This document shows, in pieces, positions 51,701 through 60,700 of a stretch of DNA of 64,000 nt (its first letter is position 1; each line of letters begins with the position of its first letter). The stretch is from NCBI GenBank assembly GCA_963971285.1, contig OZ020263.1, forward strand, positions 3,906,001 through 3,970,000. Direction: 5' to 3'. This DNA comes from Astropecten irregularis. Lineage: Eukaryota; Echinodermata; Asteroidea; Paxillosida; Astropectinidae. The notes under the pieces are model-generated. The model worked only from the letters and a program-made list of their open reading frames with translations, ran no database searches and had not been told where the DNA came from. Position numbers and translations under genes: made by a program.

Positions 51701-54700
51701 ATAGAAGAAAGATTTTAGGCTTTGCTTGGTGACAATTGGTATGTGGATTGGTTTGCGAAAACACCATGTAAGAATTGTTTGTACTTTCGCACTTCTATTT
51801 CGTTCGCACTCCTCGTAAAGTCTCAACGTTTCAACTAGCCTGCTCTAGTCATTATCAGGGGTCTCCTCATCAGGAGACCTTACGAGGAGTGCGAACGAAA
51901 TAGAAGTGCACAAGTACAAACAATTCATACATGGTGTTTCTGCAAACCATTCCACATACATATTATAATAGTAGACAGAAAATTCCCTCATTACAAGGGT
52001 TTACACTTCGAAAAAAGCGCATGCGTGATTGTGCCTCGATTTGAAGTTGCAATCAAAACCGCCGAAGTGTAAACCCGTGTATTGTCTTCGACAATGGACG
52101 GGTTTACACTTCGAAAAGTGCGCATGCATGGAAGTGCCTCGTTTTGAAGTTGCGATCAAAATCTAAGATGGCCGCCATGGTGTAAACCTGTGTATATGAG
52201 CATATGTCAATTTCAAGTTCATTGGTTTAGAGGGATGTTTAGAAATAGGTAAGTTTTGTGTAAGAGTTTTATGGGAATGTCTCCCTAAGTACCCATCCTC
52301 GGTCATGATCATTATCACGATAATCACAACCTTCATGAACAATCATCGTATCATCATCACTATCTCCGCCATGGGCGCCATCACCACAAGGACAGTCCAT
52401 AACCTTTGCCAACCGATGTCCAACCATCTCCCGAACCGCCTTCTCCATCCAGTCAAATTTATCCAGTCCAAATTTTAAAAGACAATTATGTCAATATTTG
52501 CACAGCCTATACTCGCCTCATGTACTCAGTGCACTACGTGTAACGCGGCATGGGTCACCTTATAAATTACTCAATGCCTATTATGTAGGTCAGTGACATT
52601 TTAATCAAGTAACAAGCCGACGTGTATCGTACATCCACTCCCCCTCCCCCCCCCCCCCCCCCCCCCCTGCCTGCCTTTCATGTATCAGTAGCCGATGGAA
52701 TTTCGAGGCCAAGTTTGCCGGCGGTATATAAGGACGTACATATGTTATTAACAGGAAGAGCGGTTTTGGAAGCTGCCTGTCCGTCATTATCCATTGCGAG
52801 CTAGCCAGTCGTGACCGGGGCTGGATTCGCATCGATCGTTTTGACCACCGAAGCGTAACCGGTCATTTGCACAAATTGACCATTTTCATTACTATTATAA
52901 TTATAAGCAACAAATGGATCCTGTACAAAAAATTTGATTACCAAGAATGGGTACTTAGGGAGACATCCCAATATACTTGTGTCAGGTTTTATTCTCGCTT
53001 GTAAGGAAACCCAGCTGAATAAAGGTAGTATCATACTTTGGTAAGGAACCAAAACAGAAATGTTCACAGATTTAGGTGGTGATAGAAACATACCATTAAA
53101 ATCTTTCCGCCTGAAATGGTGCATTTATCCAGAAATTAGTAAAACAACGACTGAAAATCTTATTTTTGGATCTTTTTAAAGATCAAAAATAAAAGAGAAA
53201 ATTTTTAGAAATATGGTGGCTGTTTTTCACTGTTTTCTCAAAAAGTGGGCACCGTATGGAATTGAAATTTTCACAGATGACTGTTATTGTATCTGTCTTG
53301 ATATTTTTGCCCATGAATGTGTATTGCTTTGATAAAAACCAAAGTATAGTATTACCTGTAATAAACAATGGTTTTAGACTACAAGGAAAAAAAAACACTT
53401 CTCTGACAATACAATTCTTTCTAGTTTTCAAGAAAACAAATTTAGGAAGATATCTATTGACCAACGATCAATGTTCACTTCCAGACGCCAACTTGTCTGC
53501 CTAATATCATATGCAATTAAGAAAAATATTTTTATATATAACAGACATGTATTTGTTTCAATACAAGTAATTAACTGCTGCAAACTGCTTATCAACCAAA
53601 CTAATGACCCTGAAATATATAAAAGTCCTGTCATTTTCTGACGTTTCGCTCCTAGCAGGATCTTTCTCAAGGGAGAATTTTGTCATGTTTTTTCTTATTT
53701 TGTGCATTCTAAAGATAATATCATTATAAAGAAAGAAATTGTACAAATTTGTCAAAGTCGACTTTTGGTATTATTGTTTTTATTTTCTTATTTTACCTTG
53801 AATTGTGAAGATAAATATAGGAAAATAAATTGTAAGAATTTGTTATTGTTATTATTTTTTTTAGTTTTGAATATTAAGGAAGATTTTGATTAATACATCT
53901 TTTTTTATTTTATCGTTAATTCTAAAAGATATTGACTGCCTGAGAAATGATGGGTCGACATCAGAAATCGTATCATATAGCATCAGTGAAGATGCGCTAC
54001 CAGGTAGGACGGTATAGCAAGTTTATAATACACATTGGACCTTTACGAAATGAGGCTTGAGACTTGGCTTGGGATTTCTTTTGCTACCACCACTTTGTGT
54101 CCAAAATGAAATGAAGGGCTTGAGATACATGGCGAAGCTGGAGCCTTTCTCTGGCTTCGTCATGTGGTCCAATCTCTTCGTTTCATTTTCTGGGCCTCAA
54201 ATTGTAGTAGGGAAATAAGTCTCAAGCCTAGCCTCAAGCCTGGTTTCGTAAAGGCCCATACTTTGAAATGAGAATGAGTTTCCATTTTTAACTGTGGCAG
54301 AAAAGTACTAGTATTGATAATGTCAAATTTGAGTATTTTGGTACAAGACATAGAACAATGATAATAAATAAGTTGTTAAAAAGCGCATCACATTGTAAAA
54401 CAATCTCAAAGCTCTTTACAAATGGATAAAATTACATTAAAAGAATAGAGAGAAATTAAGTTAAAAGTACATCATTACAATTCCAACAATTCTAAAAAGT
54501 TAAAAAGAAATTAAAGGCTTAAAATGATTACAAAATCAAAAAGGAAAATATGAGTTCAAATTAAGAAAAATACATCAAAATACATTCCATCAAGATAAGA
54601 TTATAGAACTGGAATTAGATAAAATACCGTTGAAATAAATGTCCGCAGTCCGCTGACAATAGAATCAAATGCCTGTTGGTATGGTGCCATTATATCTGTA

Positions 54701-57700
54701 GTCATTTATTTTGTTCCAATTTTGCTTCCATATAAGGCTATGAAATATCCCATTCCTGATTGCTGTTTTTGGTTGTTGTTTTGTTTCAGGGGCCATTATT
54801 GGGGTGTTGCCTTTGAAAGGGCAGGCGGTTGGCGTCAACACGACAATCAGTCTGTCCCTCACGCCATCGGAGGACGCTCAGTTTGTGTCGCTCAACATTT
54901 CAGAAAAAACGCTGCTGTTACAGCAGGAAGTAGATCCAGATGTAAGTATAATTACAAGCACGATTGACTATGAATGAATGACTGCAGTAATTGCCATTAC
55001 ATGTATTTATTTGTACTCGGCTGCAGTTTTTCCTTTTAGGTTACACCCAAAATAAACAGTGATGCTAATTGTTCAAAAATCATTTTAAAATACTCAGAAC
55101 TCTCATCACAGGTGTTCAGGTTACACAGAAAAATGATGATGAACATGTCACCTTTCATTTTCTTTTCATTTTATGGTGGGTTGACCATTGCATTTTTGAG
55201 ATATACTCATTCTCAGCTGACCACCCCTACAACAAAGGATGGTTCACTCCCGTCAAAGAAGCTATTTTAAAAAAAAAAATCCCTCTGCAAAGTGGCTTAA
55301 ATAGACCCACTTTCTTCATCCAATTGCATCAAAACTGGTCACAAATGGAAGCCCAGAGTCCAGGCAGGAGGTCCAGTGCCCTATTTCTTCAATCCCTCGA
55401 TTTCATGCTCTCAGAACTCTCTCATTTATAATATATTGAGTGCTTAACTTTTATTAATGAGCTCGGCGGACTTAATTGGTTCTATTTACATGGGTGCATC
55501 CTTTACTAAAGCTCACTCGACACGCTACCAGTCAAACATCTGTGTGATGTACATTGCCTGCAAACTGGTTCCCAGCTCATTTCTGCTATAACGAGCCAGG
55601 GAATTTACTGTGTATCTTTTTCCTGCTCACTTTAATACAGATTCCACTGATGCAGACAAGGCTGGCCCTTGAAGTGACGTGTAATAACCTGGCTCTACCC
55701 GGTGGCGCTGTGGTAAGTTCAGCAAGGTGTCCCTCCATCTTTTGCAGTCATTTCTCCATCAATTTTTGCAAACAGTATCTTCCCTTCCAATAGAAAGGCC
55801 TTTTTTTGGAACCATGGCTCTGGCTCTGAGAATGGCTCTGGCTCTGAGAATGGCTCTAAGAATGGCATTGGTGTCCGAGAGCAGCATTCTCCTGATGATG
55901 AGCACATCATACTGTTTGAAACGTCGAGCCCTCCGTCTCTTCCAAGCCTCACTTGCTTACAGAAGAGTTTAACATTACACAGTTCTACCGCAAACTTTCT
56001 CTTTTTGCTACGGTCCACCATGCAAATTTAACCTACAAGTCTTATTTAAGTGTTCACATTTATGATTTGCTTCTAATTAAACCTGCTTGACCGTAACCTT
56101 TTCTGTTTTTGCAGTTTTCAGCCACGTACCGTATCAACATTAACATCATCAATATCAACGACAACACGCCTATGTTCGTGGGTCTGCCTTACCACGCTAA
56201 CCTGTCGGAGGTAGGTTGACATTAAGAGTGTAAAGATTACCCTGTATATCTTCTTCATGAACCTTGTAGGCTGTCGACTGTCAGCTCCACATTTATGTCC
56301 CTGACATTGAGAAAACATTAAGTGTTAACTCCCTAGGTGTCATGAGCCAGTGCTGACTTGAAACAGGCAACATTTTTAAAGAAATAGACATTGAAGGTAT
56401 TACCAGTATACACATGATTGTTTAATGTCACAGAATAGCACTGCGCACTTGCGCTAAAAATAGCACCGAACCTCAGACAAACATTGCAACGTGGCCATGC
56501 AATCGTGTGGTGAGTGGGGGTATGTGTGCGAGTGCATGGTGTGACGTCATTAATGCGGAACGCTATTGCATTCACACTTTGTCTGATCCAGCATGTACAT
56601 AAAATAATAAGCCTGTGAACATTTGAACTCAATCAGACATCTGAGTCTGAAGAAAATAGCAAAAATCTGACTCAATTTTTCTTATAAAACATAAAGAATG
56701 GTTTTGATCTTTGCCTGAGATCAAAACTGTTTTCGGTCTTTGTTTGACTAATTTCTGGATGAATACACCATTTCCGGAGGTGTGTTTCTACCAGCACCAT
56801 CTTCATACCCTGAAAGTTGTATGTAAATCTGTGAACATTTCTGTTTGGGTATGTTACCAATCCTGTACTGTATGCCTACCTTTAATGATAAAGATTTTAA
56901 TAAAAATTACACTTCCCTTGGATCAAAACTGCAGATATTACTAAGCGCATTGAAAATTCCTGTGATCATTGGTTGTTGTAGTCCTTATATTTTTTGGGCT
57001 TTTTCTCCGTAGTTAACACTAGTGGACACAATCGTCTTTAATGGCGTCAGTGCAGTGGACACAGACGGTGCCAACAGCAATGGTCAGGTGATATACAGTG
57101 TGGTGTACAACCCAAATGACCCGGTAAGTGACCCTTTTGACCACACGCAATTCCATCTATCACAACTTTCTGGATTGATTCGTTTTTGACTTCTGAATCA
57201 CTGAGCAGTGACAGAAATATTCTGTGCAGGGATATTTTACAACATTTCAACATTCAGTTTATTCCATTGTTGTGAGAAAAAAACTTGATGTTAAAAAGAT
57301 GTCAAAACGGATGTTATATCTGATAAAAGCTATTGGAAACCGAAAATCTTCTTTAGTCCAATGAAAAAAGCCACATGCATGCAGTGTACTTGGTTGCCGC
57401 CAGGTTACCTGTAAAAGTTGCCTTGTGTGCCACGACCTTAATAGTCAAATAAGATTTTGACAGAAATCCCCCATGAAAATAAACATTTGAAAAATTTACA
57501 GGAAATAGAGGTACAGAAAATAATTTTTAAAACAGAATTTTTAAGATTTAGAAACTTGAAAATAGTGAAAAGAAACCCAACTCAGACTAATCAAAGCAGG
57601 TTTCCCTTGAAAGTCGATATCAAGCAATATCGATATAAAACAATTTTTTTTTGTTCATACATTACAGGAAGCCAGTGATTATTTTACGATAAAAAACGGC

Positions 57701-60700
57701 GGACGTGGTGAGGTGTGGCTACTCCGACCGCTGGACTACGAATCCAAGAAAACCTGGGAAATACTACTAAGTGCCAGGGTAAGATTAAAGATCTGAAGAT
57801 TAAAAAAGAAAAGAAAGGCTGCTGATTGAATTGCGCTGGAATTAAATCCCGGGAAAATAGGATAATCCTAGCCCAAGGAGATAATCTTTCCATCAACGTT
57901 GCTCCGGTCGTCCGCCGTATTCAATTTTATTTTTTATTAATTTGGCAAGTGGTTCTAACTGCAGGGGCTATACAGTGAAGAGTTAAGCTCTGACATTTTG
58001 CTGAGCGCACGGCTATTTTTTTTAAATTCTTTCTTTTTGGCGAGCTGCTGCGAAGCAGTGCGAGTCTATGTAATACCGATTTCCGTCCGTCTGTCGTACC
58101 GTCCGTCCGTCCGTCCACGTGAAATGTTAAAGTTTTTTAGTTTGTGCTTGAACCCAAATTTTGAAGATTTTTTTTTATGGGTGCGTTGTCCAAAATAATG
58201 TTGTTATTATTGTAAATGGAAAATGTTGAAATTTTTTCTATTGTTTCAAAATGTTGAAGTTTTTTCTATTGTTTCAAAATGTTGATTTTTTTTTTTTTAT
58301 TTTTTTTTTTGAATGGGTGTGTTGTCCAAAATAATCTTGAGATTTTTGTAAATGAAAGATGTTGAATTTTTTTCTATTGTTTTAAAATATTGAAGTTTTT
58401 TCTATTGTTTCAAAATGTTGATTTTTTTTTTTTTGGATGGGTGTGTTGTCAAAAATAATGTTGTTATTATTATAATTGAAAAATGTTAAAGTATTTTTTA
58501 TTGTTTCAAAATTTTGAAATTTTTGGGGGATTGGTGTGTGATGGATGGGTGTTTGCTATCATGTTTGTGACTGCACGTAAGGCTGCAGCGAGCCATGACA
58601 GCTTCGCTGTTCTAGTTTACTTAGGCGACCGTGCCTTTTACCAGCCAAAGTTTTCATTTGATTGCATTTGCCCTGTGGCTGGTACTCGGCTTTATAACTG
58701 GTTACCAAAGCATGGAGATTCACTTTCTCACCAGCAGCTCTGTGAAATTTGGGTTCAGTTTTTGTAGCAAATTATTGTCTATCCGCTTGAGAGGCCAGCT
58801 TGTCTGCTCAGTTGGCTCATTTTGAAGTTGAATTCTGGGGATGTTTTTTTTAGGAATGCATTCTTCAGAGCAAGCAAACAATCCTTTCATCGTTAAATTG
58901 GATTTTTAAATACAATAGGAGGGTAAAATGTACACTATTTCACCAAGCGTAACCACTTTACTTGACGCTCGGTAATGTATCAAAACATATTTCAAAAGGC
59001 TAATGATAATATTACAGAATTGTGAATGTACAATTCAGAGTTTACTTTTAACCCCCAACTCCATAAATAGTACTAAACAGGGTGTCCCAGAAAAATGCAA
59101 CACTTTGTCGGGACTCATTATGGTAAAATTAAACTGTTTATCACTTCAAGATTCAGTTATATGATACAACCATGTCTTGGCTATCACCATGTAGAATCTA
59201 AGCATATTGGGGCTGAAATTGGCGAAAATATGACCAATTGAAAGAATACTCCTTAAAAACAAATTTGCAAGGATAACACGCATAGTGGTCAATCCACACA
59301 TAATGTGTATGAAAGAAAGATGAAAATCTGGTTTTGAGGTTGGGTTATTCAGTCTTAGTTTTTTCACTCAAATTTAAGTAATATTTGGCTCAAATTCTAC
59401 ATGATGATAGCCAAGACATAGTTGTATCACATATCTGAATTTTGAAGTGATAAACAGTTGTCATATAATAGTTCTCGACACAAGTGTTGCAGGTTTTTTT
59501 TGAGACACCCTGTATATGCTTCTGACTAATGGCTGGCTGGCTGTCTTTTCCCATTGTAGCAGAATTTACTTAATTATGCACTGAAAATAACAATGGTATA
59601 CTGTATATAAGGCCTAAAAAAAAAATGGTTGTGTTGCCCTCCGCGACCGACCGTAAAATGCCAAAACTTTGGGTCGGGATTTCTTTTTCTTTTTCTTTTT
59701 TCTCCGAGTCCTAAAGTATAAAAACTCACCATTTTTGACAGAAAATGTAAGATTTAGCAGTAAAAAAGCGTGTATCCTCAAAACGACCCAAGACCGTTGA
59801 TTTATAAGCCCTGGTGACCATACATCCTGTATTTATTCTGAAACGTTTGAAAGTCGGCCAAAAAAAAATCACACACAAAAAAAAAATCGACCGACCGACC
59901 CAAAATTTAATTTTTCCACGTGAGGGCAACACAACAATTTTTTTTTTTAGGCCTAATTTGATCAAGTGCAATTGTTGTTAAAATAATATCTTTTGCTCGT
60001 TTGTCAGGACAACGGTAATATGCCTCGTTCCAACACCACGACACTCTTGCTGAATGTCTACGATGGTGAGGACCTACCACCCCAGTTCCTGCCCTGTAAC
60101 ACGTCAACGGGGAACCTGTGCCAGCCCGTCATCTACTCCACAACAATCTTAGAAAAAGCGGTGAGTTCAATACTGAGGTCACCTATGTTTTCCTTTAAAC
60201 TAGATCTTCCACTCCTTAACCACTTCCCAAAATTAATTAGAAAGGATTTACTTTATTTTATGATGCAACCTACCTTTTGCTTTTTCTCTCATAATGTTCC
60301 TCTGGACAAGGAAGAATGACCCTGCTCTTTGAATAAAAATAATAATTTGCTTTTATAATTATAGTTCATATTAAATATGACAATCCAAGGTGTCTCAGTG
60401 CTGTGCACATATTATTATTCCTGGTCATTGGGCTATGTTTGCATTCGTGAAACAATCTCAACTCCTTATGGAGTATACAGCTCCGGCTGTTGTATCAAGC
60501 ACACAAAGGCTAATCAAGCACACAGCCATCTCTACAGGCACCCATTTACACCTGGGTGAAGAGGAGGAATATGTGACAAAGCGTCTTGCCCAAGGACACA
60601 AGTACAACTGACCTCTTTTAGGGGGGCAACAAAGGCAACCAAAACAAAAAGTAGCTGTGCTGTTGAAGTTATTGTAAATATAATGCAATGAACAAACAAA

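Larger units (their letters stand above)
11441..53928 (+). other. PCDH15 intron 1 (about 42.5 kb): unassigned stretches
   Basis: If exon 1 is right, this is one intron, possibly holding alternative microexons. Besides the listed elements I see no gene in 12050-13146, 14710-15365, 15460-16190, 16860-17420, 17790-18790, 19330-20267, 21130-21556, 22770-23180, 23823-24160, 24480-25912, 26581-27146, 27492-27766, 30250-30725, 31330-32143, 33379-34580, 35080-35625, 35869-36596, 36833-37458, 38249-39539, 39813-40646, 40853-41664, 42623-43027, 43395-43803, 44165-45023, 45740-46083, 46551-47427, 49891-50503, 50875-51346 or 52200-53017. Open frames there lack domain-like sequence and splice context. Confidence 0.6.
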
